From Caldanaerovirga acetigignens (GTDB taxonomy: Bacteria > Bacillota > Thermosediminibacteria > Thermosediminibacterales > Thermosediminibacteraceae): 64,000 nucleotides of DNA. The notes below the pieces were generated by a model that was not told the DNA's origin, did no database searches, and saw only the letters and a list, made by a program, of their open reading frames with translations. Shown one piece after another: positions 16,374 to 24,452 of this stretch (the first letter of the stretch is position 1; each line of letters opens with the position of its first letter). The stretch covers positions 161,102 to 225,101 of the forward strand of contig NZ_FRCR01000003.1 of assembly GCF_900142995.1 (NCBI RefSeq), read 5' to 3'. Made by a program: the position numbers and the translations under genes.

Positions 16374-18100
16374 CATTTTTTGACTATAACCCCTTTCATG
16401 TTGTCCCCGTCCAGGTAGACATCGAATTCTCCCTCATAAATCCAGACAGCCTTATGACCGGTGGCCTTTCTGGGGGCGTTTCTGAACCAATCGAAATTAA
16501 TGATATTTGTCTTAATGTTGTCGAAAACGGGCATGTACAGAATGCCGTCCAGCTCTAAATCGGCGAAAAAGTGGGTGCCGTAAGAAAGTTCCGGTGTAAA
16601 ATTTTTCCTTTGAATCCCCACCTCAACCAGAACTCCGCAGTTGCAGATTTCGTTATAGTTTACGGGAACGCCCTGCAAGGGGTTGCTTGAGCCCCATCGC
16701 CCCGGCCCCACCAGGATATACTTTTCCCCTGCAAGGCTCTCGTTAACCCTTCCCACTTCCCTGGCGATAGCGTATTTGTCAGCGCATGCGTAAAATTCGT
16801 CGTGGTCCACGTAGACCAGAAATTTTACCCCCTGCACCATACCGTTGGTCAGCATTCGGTCCCCGGCAAGTATAATATTCTCCCTTTTTATTCCTTCCGG
16901 AATCCTTACCTTGCGGTATTCTTCCTTGCTAGAAAGAGGCCTTACCTGAATCAGGGCAAACTTGGGATCCTCAGGCTCGTACGCCCACTCCACATCCACC
17001 GCAATCCCCATCGCATCCTCGAGCACTGAAAAAAGATATTTCATCAATTTGAAAAAACGGGGTTTATATGCGGGAAACCTGTCAAAGGTGAATATAAGCT
17101 TTTCTCCCGGTCCTAGGGAAGATATCACAGCAGGAATATCCTTTATCACGTTTTCGTAGGCAGAATAGAGGCTGCAGAGTTTATTAAAGTTCCTGTGATA
17201 CGGTATCAGGTCGAGCCGCTCATTGATATTGTAAGATTCCAAATATCCCGTCCTCAAGTTCAGCATATCAAAAGTTTCCTGGGAGTACTTGGCAATCTCC
17301 TGGACATTATTTCCTTCCGGCCTTAATTCCAGATTCGTCAGAGAGAAGGTTCTCGCATATCCTCTATTCGTGCTCCTTGTGCCGAGGCCGAAGACCATCC
17401 GAACGACCCCGTCTTCCTTTCGTATCCTCTCCGTAAAGCGCCGGTAATTCTGGGAAAACCCCACACCCGCAATTTCCGGGTAAAAACCATCGCCCCTTCG
17501 TTTTCCAAAAAGTTGTTGAACGATGACCGCCATCTTTTCTTCGGGTAGGTTATGCTTTTTTCTGTACACTACCGCATTTATCCCAAACGTGCTGGCATAA
17601 ACCTGTTTTATCGCAAAAGTTATCTGGTGCAGTCTTTGTTCTTCGCCACCATTATTTGGTATGAACGTAGTAAAATATTTGCCTGCAAAAGAGTATTTCA
17701 CGCTGTCCTCCAACATTGAAGACGACCTGATTGCCAGAGGATAGTCCATCTCAGCAACAATCTTCCTCAGAAACCCGATCACGTATTCAGGAAAATCCCC
17801 ACCCATAATGGCCTTTTGAATTTTCTTAATTTCATCCGGCTCGTCCTCTATAATCTTGTAAATCTTATTTTTTTCAATAAAGTCTTCATATACACTAGTC
17901 GCTATAAAATAGCTAGTAGGTATTGTCACGTTAGTTAAAATTTCATCTTCCTTCTTTTCAAGCAGTAGTTTCGAAAACAAAAATCCCTTAGCTTTTCCTC
18001 CGATTGACCCGAAACCCAGCGTCCTCCTTTTGAATTCTTCCAATTGGAGCGGGTCAAAAGCTATATAACTTTTTAATTTTTTATTCTCATTCATTGACAT
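16373..18100 (-). CDS. PEP/pyruvate-binding domain protein (PPDK N-terminal type)
   Basis: 575 aa. Shows the ATP-grasp-like PEP/pyruvate-binding domain: LGFGSIGGKAKGFLFSKLLL near residue 30, the basic patch MDYPLAIRSSSMLEDS near 115, and PGRWGSSNPLQGVPV near 470. It lacks the phospho-histidine swivel domain and the C-terminal PEP barrel of PPDK or PpsA, so it is not a full pyruvate kinase-like enzyme. Such proteins occur in anaerobes; phosphotransfer from ATP to an unknown acceptor is a guess. Start ATG with GGAGG 9 nt upstream. Monocistronic. Confidence 0.8.
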   Translation of the reverse strand: MSMNENKKLKSYIAFDPLQLEEFKRRTLGFGSIGGKAKGFLFSKLLLEKKEDEILTNVTIPTSYFIATSVYEDFIEKNKIYKIIEDEPDEIKKIQKAIMGGDFPEYVIGFLRKIVAEMDYPLAIRSSSMLEDSVKYSFAGKYFTTFIPNNGGEEQRLHQITFAIKQVYASTFGINAVVYRKKHNLPEEKMAVIVQQLFGKRRGDGFYPEIAGVGFSQNYRRFTERIRKEDGVVRMVFGLGTRSTNRGYARTFSLTNLELRPEGNNVQEIAKYSQETFDMLNLRTGYLESYNINERLDLIPYHRNFNKLCSLYSAYENVIKDIPAVISSLGPGEKLIFTFDRFPAYKPRFFKLMKYLFSVLEDAMGIAVDVEWAYEPEDPKFALIQVRPLSSKEEYRKVRIPEGIKRENIILAGDRMLTNGMVQGVKFLVYVDHDEFYACADKYAIAREVGRVNESLAGEKYILVGPGRWGSSNPLQGVPVNYNEICNCGVLVEVGIQRKNFTPELSYGTHFFADLELDGILYMPVFDNIKTNIINFDWFRNAPRKATGHKAVWIYEGEFDVYLDGDNMKGVIVKK

Positions 18101-18166
18101 TCAAAAATGCCTCCCCAATATTCTTTAAAAATGTATATTAATTTTCAAAGGGGGAAAAATAAGAAC

Positions 18167-18572
18167 GTAAGGGTTCGCAGCAGCCGAGCCAAGATCGCCG
18201 CAGGACTTTGATAAGGTCCTGCGGCGGTCGGCCAAAGGTCGGTATCGGGTGCCAAACACCGGTACCGGCCGGCGGGCAGAGTGTTATGTGTCTTATAAGG
18301 CTCTTGGATGGCCTGATTGGGTCATTCAAGGGTCCAAAAGGATGCATAACATTCGAGCTAAGATCTTCATGGGTTCCGCAGGTCACGACCTTTTAATGAG
18401 GTTTGGCTCGAGGTCTTAAGCAGTCGAGAGATTGCTTAAGGCTTCTAAGGTACTCGTGAAGGTCGAGCGAAGGTTATCAGGGGTTTTGTAATGGTCCCAT
18501 GCAGCCGAAAGGTTGCAGCGGGCTACGTAGAGATCTCTGATAGCCGTAGCGTAGGTTGCTGCGGGCTCTTAC
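18167..18572 (+). ncRNA. Large unidentified structured RNA, ~406 nt
   Basis: GC-richer than its surroundings and without a convincing ORF. Both ends pair: GTAAGGGTTCGCAGCAGCC (18167-18185) with GGTTGCTGCGGGCTCTTAC (18554-18572), 19 bp including four G-U. Inside: a 14-bp stem 18193-18206/18216-18229; a 14-bp stem 18237-18251/18257-18270 with one bulge; a 14-bp stem 18279-18292/18341-18354 enclosing a 12-bp hairpin 18303-18330; a helix 18354-18362/18402-18410; an 11-bp hairpin 18415-18440 capped by GAGA; a 6-bp hairpin 18501-18516 capped by GAAA; and 18522-18527/18545-18550. The imperfect pairs are G-U on the + strand and would be C-A on the minus strand, so the + strand is the RNA. It is convergent with the DedA gene, so not a leader. 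RNase P, tmRNA, SRP and T-box motifs were not seen. Confidence 0.75.
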
Positions 18573-18576
18573 TTTG

Positions 18577-19107
18577 CTATTTATATCTGGCCTTAAAATA
18601 TTGGAACAAGGGAAATAAGGTAAGCCCCTTATATGTCAAAAAGGTATAAAAATATGCCCACAAAAAATCCGCAAGAAAACTGTAAATAAAATAAACTTTA
18701 AAATCTATTCCTACGATGCCCGAAGCCCAAATAGCCGGAGTGCGCGGAATCCCAATGAACCTGCTTGCGATTATGAAAGGACCTCCATAGCGGATGTACC
18801 ACTCCTTTACCATTTCAAAGCCTTCCCGCCAAAGCTTAATTTTTCTCCCGTACCTGTCGAAAAAGGGTTTTCCTTTGGTGCGACCCGCATAATATGCGAG
18901 CACGTTTCCAAAAAGGTTGCCTAGGGCTATAATTATTACGGTATTCCAGAAAGAAATTCTTCCGATTTTTATGAGAAAGGCACAAGCAATGAATACCACC
19001 TGTACGGGAAACGGCATTCCCGTTCCTTCCAAGGCAAAAACAGCAAAAATAGCAATCCAACCGTACTTTAACACTATATCGTATAGTTTTATTATAGGCA
19101 AGCTCAT
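18577..19107 (-). CDS. DedA family membrane protein
   Basis: 176 aa with about 4-5 hydrophobic segments. SNARE-associated/DedA domain: LEGTGMPFPVQVVFIACAF near the start, GNLFGNVLAYYAGRTKGKPFFDRYG in the middle, and the conserved arginine loop SRFIGIPRTPAIWASGI. The family flips undecaprenyl phosphate or other phospholipids and supports membrane potential; the precise substrate here is unknown. Its stop lies 5 nt from the 3' end of the convergent structured RNA. Confidence 0.88.
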   Translation of the reverse strand: MSLPIIKLYDIVLKYGWIAIFAVFALEGTGMPFPVQVVFIACAFLIKIGRISFWNTVIIIALGNLFGNVLAYYAGRTKGKPFFDRYGRKIKLWREGFEMVKEWYIRYGGPFIIASRFIGIPRTPAIWASGIVGIDFKVYFIYSFLADFLWAYFYTFLTYKGLTLFPLFQYFKARYK

Positions 19108-19174
19108 AAGTTTTCACCATAAATTTTTTCGCTATGTCCATTTTTTTATTTTTGCCTTATTTAAAAAAAATTAT

Positions 19175-19203
19175 ATATAAAAAAAATGGGCCGTATAGCC
19201 CAT
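19175..19203 (-). terminator. Rho-independent terminator
   Basis: ATGGGC-TATACG-GCCCAT (19186-19203) followed on the minus strand by T7 and an AT stretch; ends the dehydrogenase cluster transcript. Confidence 0.8.
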
Positions 19204-19213
19204 TTATGCAACT

Positions 19214-20359
19214 TTATACAACAGACGGTTCGAATATGAGCTCGCCCCTTTCAAACCTTCCGAGGTCCAGTTTATCGATAGGTATACTCGTGGGAAGTCC
19301 TAAAACGCATTCCGCCATAAGCACACCGGTTATGGGCCCGAACATAAATCCGTGGCCTGAAAAACCGGTGGCTACGTAAAGCCCCTCCACCTGCTCTACC
19401 CTGCCCAGGATGGGCTGGGCATCGGGAGATATCTCATAAAGACCCGACCACTGCCGCACGATTCGCACATTTTTTAAGTAAGGCAGGAATCTCACCGCTT
19501 TCCTGCACATCTCCTCCACAAAGTCCCACGATGATGTTACGCTGTAAGTTTCGTGTTCCGCGGGGCCGTGACCCATTATGAATTCCCCGCCCGGTTCCTG
19601 CTGACAGTAAATATTACCAGCAAAGGACATTATCATAGGGCCCAGGCGGTGGTTTACGGGCTCTGTAACGAGGATCTGGTGGCGTTCTGGCCTCACGGGT
19701 ATGTCTACGCCAGCCATAAAGCCCACTTCCTTCGACCAGGCACCTGCGGCGATGAGTACCTTATCCGTGTAAATATCTCCTTTGTTGGTATTTACGCCTT
19801 TAATCCTTCCTTCTTCGACAATAATCCCCGTCGCTTCAGTATAGGTATAAATCTCCACGCCGAGCCTTTTTGCCGCTTGTGCATAAGCTATCATAGTGTG
19901 GAAAGGATTGGCGTGGCCATCCTTTTGGTGGAAAGCACACGCCAAAATACCTTCTATATTAAGGTCCGGCACTATCTCCCTTGCCTCTTCGGGGGTGAGG
20001 AGCACCGAATTTATCCCTAAACTATTTTGAAGGGCAACGTTTTTCTTGAACTGCTCCACTTCTTTTTCCGTTACGGCCATCAGCAGGTATCCGCCCTGTT
20101 TGAATTCGATATCTCCTTCATAGTCCAAAATTTCGTTTAGGTTTTCGAAAATCTCGCAGGAAGCCTTGGCAAGACGGCAGTTCATCTCCGTTCCCCACTG
20201 CTGCCTGACGCCAGCGCCGCATCTTCCGGTAGAACCGCTCATCAGGTAACCTTTTTCTAACACCACCACATCCTTCATGCCCATGGCCGCGAGGTTATAA
20301 GCCGTGGCAAGGCCCGATATCCCCCCGCCTATAATTACAATTTCAGCAGTTTTTTTCAT
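19214..20359 (-). CDS. FAD-dependent amine/amino-acid dehydrogenase, DAO type (HcnC/SoxB-like)
   Basis: 381 aa. Dinucleotide-binding fold IIGGGISGLATAYNLAAMG at the N-terminus, substrate domain of the DAO family, and a C-terminal GLYVATGFSGHGFMFGPITG FAD contact. GRCGAGVRQQWG near residue 46 is the family's FAD/substrate loop. It would be the catalytic subunit oxidising an amino or imino acid such as sarcosine, D-proline or hydroxyproline; the substrate cannot be told from sequence. Last gene of the five-gene unit; overlaps the upstream 2Fe-2S gene by 17 nt. Confidence 0.88.
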   Translation of the reverse strand: MKKTAEIVIIGGGISGLATAYNLAAMGMKDVVVLEKGYLMSGSTGRCGAGVRQQWGTEMNCRLAKASCEIFENLNEILDYEGDIEFKQGGYLLMAVTEKEVEQFKKNVALQNSLGINSVLLTPEEAREIVPDLNIEGILACAFHQKDGHANPFHTMIAYAQAAKRLGVEIYTYTEATGIIVEEGRIKGVNTNKGDIYTDKVLIAAGAWSKEVGFMAGVDIPVRPERHQILVTEPVNHRLGPMIMSFAGNIYCQQEPGGEFIMGHGPAEHETYSVTSSWDFVEEMCRKAVRFLPYLKNVRIVRQWSGLYEISPDAQPILGRVEQVEGLYVATGFSGHGFMFGPITGVLMAECVLGLPTSIPIDKLDLGRFERGELIFEPSVV

Positions 20360-20627
20360 CTTCGCTTCCCTCCAGTATCACCGACATCTTTATATTTTTG
20401 GCAGGAGGCCGGAAAGTAGTTACCTCTATTTCTGCTGGATTTTTATTCGTTGCCTTCGCAAGCTCCGCCAAAAGCAACGTCCGGCATGTCCGGCCCTGGC
20501 ACTGTCCCATGCCGCAGCGGGTTATCCTTTTTATCTCTTCCATCGATGTATATCCCTTTTCTATAAGGGCCTCGATTTCCTCAAGCGTCACGTCCTCGCA
20601 CCGGCAGATAATCGTCTTGCTTTTCAT
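20343..20627 (-). CDS. BFD-like [2Fe-2S] protein
   Basis: 94 aa. CRCEDVTLEEIEALIEKG followed by RCGMGQCQGRTC gives the CxC...CxxxxC pattern of bacterioferritin-associated ferredoxin-like domains. In HcnB/OoxA-type amine dehydrogenases this domain is the C-terminus of the NAD/FAD subunit; here it is a separate gene. It would relay electrons between the FAD subunits. RBS GGTCGGGGTGG. Confidence 0.88.
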   Translation of the reverse strand: MKSKTIICRCEDVTLEEIEALIEKGYTSMEEIKRITRCGMGQCQGRTCRTLLLAELAKATNKNPAEIEVTTFRPPAKNIKMSVILEGSEDEKNC

Positions 20628-20628
20628 T

Positions 20629-21120
20629 TTATACCACCCCGACCTTTATATTCCTTACCGCCATCGAAAGATGCTTCGGAACTGTTACGGTAACGATTGG
20701 GGTCCTATCTTCATACTTCCCCTTCCGTACCTTTACGACCCTACCCCTACCTACCATCGCACCGCTTCTGTCCAGCAACTCAACCTCCTGGCCTTCTTCC
20801 GGAAGCGGGAGAAACTCAAAGGGCATAGACACCGTGGCTTCACTTTCCGAATAAGTCTCATCGACTACAAATATGGCAAGTCCCGGACACTTGCTTATGC
20901 AAAGACCGCACCCAATGCATTTTTCGTAATCGATTTTGGGAAGGTCGTTTATATCTTCAAACTTTTCTATTGCTCCGACCCTGCAGGCGGTGTAGCACGG
21001 ATTGCAAGGGATTTTTTGGAAACATTCGATAACCGCCACTGGCCCCTTTTTGAGCCTTTCGGCCGGAGGAATCCTAGGGGCCAATTCCTCTGCCGTCGGT
21101 ATTCCGTTTGTAGCAAGCAT
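20629..21120 (-). CDS. 4Fe-4S ferredoxin-type subunit
   Basis: 163 aa. Residues ~35-80 hold two cysteine sets: IPCNPCYTACRVGAI and KCIGCGLCISKCPGLAIFVVD. The rest is a beta-rich domain (FEFLPLPEEGQEVELLDRSGAMVGRGRVVKVRKGK). Probably passes electrons from the dehydrogenase to an external acceptor. Lies 15 nt downstream of the FAD/NAD subunit and 1 nt upstream of the 2Fe-2S gene. Confidence 0.88.
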   Translation of the reverse strand: MLATNGIPTAEELAPRIPPAERLKKGPVAVIECFQKIPCNPCYTACRVGAIEKFEDINDLPKIDYEKCIGCGLCISKCPGLAIFVVDETYSESEATVSMPFEFLPLPEEGQEVELLDRSGAMVGRGRVVKVRKGKYEDRTPIVTVTVPKHLSMAVRNIKVGVV

Positions 21121-21135
21121 ATCAATTCACACTCC

Positions 21136-22227
21136 TTACGAGGCTAATTTGGAAAGTCCTTTGCGGATTTTCTCCCCGACCGGCCCGGAGCGCAGATTTT
21201 CAAGCTCTCTTTTAACCTCTGCCTTCTTTTCCTCGCAACTACCATCGTCATATCCGAGACTTTGAGCAGCAGAAAGACCTGCCAGCCTTCCCTCCATCAT
21301 TGCGCTCGAAGCCTCTTCCACTCCAGCCACATCGCCGGCCACGTAAATTCCGGGAACCGTTGTCTCCATATTCTCGTTCCTCACGGGCACATGCCCTCCG
21401 AGTTCCGGAACGTATTTCATCCTGCAGCCGGCCTGCCACAAAAGTTCTGCCAGAGGTGACAGCCCCACCGCTATGCACATCACATCCACGTTAAACACTT
21501 TTTCAGTCCCCGGTACCGGCTTCCAATTTTCATCCAACTTCCATATAACCGCCCTTTCCAGGGCTCCTGTCATCTTGTTGGGATATGCCGCCTTCACAGT
21601 ATAAGAAGTAAGGATGGGCACTCCAAGTCTTGCCACTTTTGAAGCATGAACCCAGTAACCCCCTATTGTAGGCGCGGCATCGATTATCGCCTTTACGTTG
21701 ACCCCCGCCTGCATCAACTGGTAACTCACAATGAGGCCTATGTTGCCTGCTCCGACCATCAGCACGTTTTTACCCGGCAACACCCCGTGTTCGTTCATCA
21801 GGGTCTGCACGGCCCCGGCTCCGTAAATTCCGGGAAGGTCGTTGTTTTCAAAAAGCAGAAATTTTTCCGAGGCGCCCGTTGCTACAACAATTCTCTCAGC
21901 CTTCATCTTAACCCATTTTTTCTCTTCAACCTCGATCCCCAACACGCCGTCATCGGGATAATAGGCAACGACTGTCGAATCCAACATTACTTTAATTTTC
22001 GGGTTTTCTTTTATCTTTTCCGACAAAATCTCAGCAATTTCTATTCCGCGCACCGAAGCGTACTGCCTTTCCGAGCCGAAAAACTTGTGTGTCTGCTTTA
22101 CGAGCTGCCCTCCCAGTCTCGAATTTCTGTCTATCAGCGTGACGCTTGCGCCCATTTCCGCAGCAGCCAGCGCCGCCATGAGGCCAGCCGGTCCCCCACC
22201 TATAACCGCAATCTGTGCCTGCTTCAA
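21136..22227 (-). CDS. NAD(P)/FAD-dependent oxidoreductase subunit (HcnB-like)
   Basis: 363 aa. FAD site VIGGGPAGLMAALAAAEMG at the N-terminus, second nucleotide site NVLMVGAGNIGLIVSYQLMQAG in the middle, and GIYVAGDVAGVEEASSAMMEGRLAG at the end, a pyridine nucleotide-disulfide oxidoreductase fold without the redox CxxC pair. TTG start with GGGGTGA 6 nt upstream. It overlaps the preceding small 2Fe-2S gene by 4 nt. Confidence 0.88.
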   Translation of the reverse strand: MKQAQIAVIGGGPAGLMAALAAAEMGASVTLIDRNSRLGGQLVKQTHKFFGSERQYASVRGIEIAEILSEKIKENPKIKVMLDSTVVAYYPDDGVLGIEVEEKKWVKMKAERIVVATGASEKFLLFENNDLPGIYGAGAVQTLMNEHGVLPGKNVLMVGAGNIGLIVSYQLMQAGVNVKAIIDAAPTIGGYWVHASKVARLGVPILTSYTVKAAYPNKMTGALERAVIWKLDENWKPVPGTEKVFNVDVMCIAVGLSPLAELLWQAGCRMKYVPELGGHVPVRNENMETTVPGIYVAGDVAGVEEASSAMMEGRLAGLSAAQSLGYDDGSCEEKKAEVKRELENLRSGPVGEKIRKGLSKLAS

Positions 22228-22529
22228 TTGAGTTCACCCCTGCCTTCCTGTGTTTCTATTACCATGCCTTCGCGCAGCTTCTCGGTGCACACCCTCACGT
22301 TCGGTTCGCCGTTCACGGTCATGAGGCATGAAGAACAATTCCCTATGGCACAATAAAATCCCCTCGGTCTTTTCAGCTTTTTGCTGTAACTTAAAACCCT
22401 CACGCCGTTGGCGTGCAGCGCCGCCGCAATGGGCTCCCCTTCAAATCCTTTCATCTTTTTGCCGTTAAAGGTGAATTCAACTTCCCTTCCCCGCTTGAAA
22501 GTCAATATAGGGTGTTCTTCGATTCTCAT
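22224..22529 (-). CDS. Small [2Fe-2S] plant-type ferredoxin subunit (HcnA-like)
   Basis: 101 aa. FTFNGKKMKGFEGEPIAAALHANG then CAIGNCSSCLMTVNGEPNVRVC: Fer2_4 domain with the cluster cysteines in CxxxxCxxC...C spacing. Equivalent to the small subunit of hydrogen-cyanide synthase, opine oxidase and sarcosine/hydroxyproline dehydrogenases. First structural gene, 6 nt after the regulator. Confidence 0.88.
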   Translation of the reverse strand: MRIEEHPILTFKRGREVEFTFNGKKMKGFEGEPIAAALHANGVRVLSYSKKLKRPRGFYCAIGNCSSCLMTVNGEPNVRVCTEKLREGMVIETQEGRGELN

Positions 22530-22535
22530 GTCCCT

Positions 22536-23246
22536 TCACCTCTCATCTTTAAAATGCTTTTCTTTTAATATGTAATGCCTCAATTCCCTGAGGTGCACTT
22601 TGATCTTTTCAACGGCCTCATCTTCCTTGCGCTCAGAAATGGCTTTAACTATATCGCTGTGCTGCCTGCATAGCTCCAGCCAGTCGTCGAAATCCAACAT
22701 AGTTTTTTCCCGCAAGTCCTTGCTTACCGTGAGAAGGTAGGCCACCACCTCCTTTAGGACGAAATTATGCGACGCTTCGGCCAATGCCAGATGAAAGGCC
22801 ATATCTTTGTCTTTTTCCCGGTATTCTTCCAAACTCGTGCCAGCCCCGTGGAATTCTCTATCCAATGCCATCAACTTTTCTATGTCCTCTTTTGTTGCGC
22901 GCTTCGTCGCCAAGCTTACAACCCTTATTTCGATAATTTCCCTGGCTTCAATGACATCCAAAAGCGCATCTCTTTCCAAGTCCATCGAGGTAAAGTTCAT
23001 GAAGGAAGAGCCGGATATTTTCCTTAGATATCTCCCTCCGCCCGGACGGCTCTCCACTATGCCCCTTGATTCTAACACCCTGAAAGCCTCCCTCAAAATC
23101 GACCTGCTCACTCCGAGTTGTTCTATAAGCTGCCTTTCGGACGGAAACTTGTCGCCGGGCTTCAATTCCCCCTTGTCGATCATGCCCATTACCTGCTGGA
23201 TTATGGTTTCATACAGCCTCACGTTTTTGACCCTTTGGAAATTCAT
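22536..23246 (-). CDS. GntR/FadR family transcriptional regulator
   Basis: 236 aa. N-terminal winged helix (KPGDKFPSERQLIEQLGVSRSILREAFRVLESRGIVESRPGGG), C-terminal all-helical FCD domain with the acid/His ligands typical for metal-assisted effector binding (EAREIIEIRVVSLA, AFHLALAEASHN, CRQHSDIVKAI). First gene of the cluster, so probably autoregulatory and sensing the dehydrogenase substrate or its product. RBS CAGGAGGTC. Confidence 0.9.
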   Translation of the reverse strand: MNFQRVKNVRLYETIIQQVMGMIDKGELKPGDKFPSERQLIEQLGVSRSILREAFRVLESRGIVESRPGGGRYLRKISGSSFMNFTSMDLERDALLDVIEAREIIEIRVVSLATKRATKEDIEKLMALDREFHGAGTSLEEYREKDKDMAFHLALAEASHNFVLKEVVAYLLTVSKDLREKTMLDFDDWLELCRQHSDIVKAISERKEDEAVEKIKVHLRELRHYILKEKHFKDER

Positions 23247-23270
23247 GATGACCTCCTGACTATTTAGCTT

Positions 23271-23286
23271 ACTTGGTCATCCAGTT
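23271..23286. promoter_or_regulatory. Candidate GntR operator
   Basis: ACTTGGTCATCCAGTT, an imperfect palindrome with TGG-N4-CCA at its core, resembles the TGGTNNNACCA half-site pattern of FadR-subfamily regulators. It lies 24 nt upstream of the regulator gene. Confidence 0.4.
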
Positions 23287-23381
23287 ATATTTACTTTATA
23301 GATATTCTTCATTTATTTAAAAAATCCTTCGAATTAAATACACATTTTTTAATTTACATTATTAGTTTACTATTTAACAAA

Positions 23382-23410
23382 TTGCACAACGAACGCCGTT
23401 GTGCTAAGAT
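23382..23410 (+). promoter_or_regulatory. Promoter of tsaD with palindrome in the spacer
   Basis: TTGCAC (23382-23387), 17-nt spacer, TAAGAT (23405-23410). GCACAACG (23384-23391) and CGTTGTGC (23397-23404) are perfect 8-bp inverted arms filling the spacer, so a dimeric repressor could sit there. Confidence 0.55.
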
Positions 23411-23434
23411 TACTTTTTAGAAAGGGGATTTGCT

Positions 23435-24448
23435 ATGAAAAACGGAGAATTAATAACACTCGGCATAGAAACTTCCTGCGATGAAACGTCGGCTTCAGTA
23501 GTAGCGGGCGGCAGAAAGATTCTTTCTAACGTCATACTTTCCCAGACTGAATGGCACGAAAGATTCGGCGGCGTTGTACCTGAAATCGCATCAAGGAAAC
23601 ACCTGGAATCTATATGCGCAGTTGTAGAGAAGGCATTTCAAGAAGCTAACGTCAATTTTAGTGACGTAGACCTGGTAGCAGTCACCAATGGCCCCGGGCT
23701 AATAGGCGCTTTGATTGTCGGCGTCTCCTACGCAAAAGCCGTAGCTTACGCAATAAAAAAGCCCCTCATCGGGGTTAATCACATAGAGGGGCATATTTAC
23801 GCTAATTTCCTTGAAAACGATTTTGAACCTCCCTTTATTTGCCTCGTAGTTTCTGGAGGACACACTCATCTTATCCACATGGAGGACCATGGAAAATACA
23901 CCGTGCTGGGCAGGACAGTGGACGACGCTGCCGGTGAGGCTTTTGACAAAATAGCGAGGGCCTTGAACCTTGGCTACCCAGGGGGGCCGGCTATCGACAA
24001 AATAGCCCGGCAGGGCGACGAAAACGCTATCTCTTTTCCGGTCGCCCAGATAAAGGGAAGTGACCTGGATTTCAGCTTCAGCGGCCTTAAATCAGCCGTT
24101 CTCAATTTTCTCAACCACTGCAGGCAAAAAGGGGTTCTGGTAAAAGTAGAAGACGTAGCTGCCAGCTTTCAAAAAGCCGTCGTAAGTGCTCTTGTGGAAA
24201 ATACCATTGAAGCGGCAAAAAGAACCAACTGCCGGGTTATAGCTCTGGCAGGAGGCGTCGCTGCAAACAGCCGGCTAAGGGAGGAATTCCAAAAAAGAGC
24301 CGACGACAAATTCGAAATTCACTTCCCGCCAGTAAAACTCTGCACTGACAACGCCGCCATGATAGCATGTGCAGGCTATTACAGGTACAGGCAAGGATTT
24401 TCGTCAGACCTAAGCCTCGAAGCTTATGCAAATCTGAGACTTTTTTGA
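23435..24448 (+). CDS. tsaD: tRNA N6-threonylcarbamoyladenosine (t6A37) transferase TsaD
   Basis: 337 aa, the normal length. Transfers threonylcarbamoyl from TC-AMP to A37 of ANN-decoding tRNAs with TsaB and TsaE. ASKHA fold: GIETSCDETSASVV, metal site NHIEGHIYANF, VSGGHTHL, GEAFDKIARALNLGYPGGP, LAGGVAANSRLRE, and CTDNAAMIACAGYY. Partner genes tsaB and tsaE are in the convergent operon just beyond. RBS GAAAGGGGA. Confidence 0.97.
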   Translation: MKNGELITLGIETSCDETSASVVAGGRKILSNVILSQTEWHERFGGVVPEIASRKHLESICAVVEKAFQEANVNFSDVDLVAVTNGPGLIGALIVGVSYAKAVAYAIKKPLIGVNHIEGHIYANFLENDFEPPFICLVVSGGHTHLIHMEDHGKYTVLGRTVDDAAGEAFDKIARALNLGYPGGPAIDKIARQGDENAISFPVAQIKGSDLDFSFSGLKSAVLNFLNHCRQKGVLVKVEDVAASFQKAVVSALVENTIEAAKRTNCRVIALAGGVAANSRLREEFQKRADDKFEIHFPPVKLCTDNAAMIACAGYYRYRQGFSSDLSLEAYANLRLF

Positions 24449-24452
24449 TACA

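Noticed and set aside
18094..18099. TTGACA as -35 of the structured RNA
   Set aside because: It is the complement of the start codons of the PEP-binding gene and has no proper -10 at 16-18 nt; the promoter of the RNA remains unknown.
18138..18396. Short ORFs on both strands within the structured RNA region
   Set aside because: They have no ribosome binding sites, odd composition and overlap the helices; the region is better explained as RNA.
18167..18572. RNase P RNA, tmRNA or SRP RNA
   Set aside because: No GAGGAAAGTC block, no tmRNA tag or tRNA-like ends, and no GGAAGGAAGCAGC-like SRP loop on either strand.
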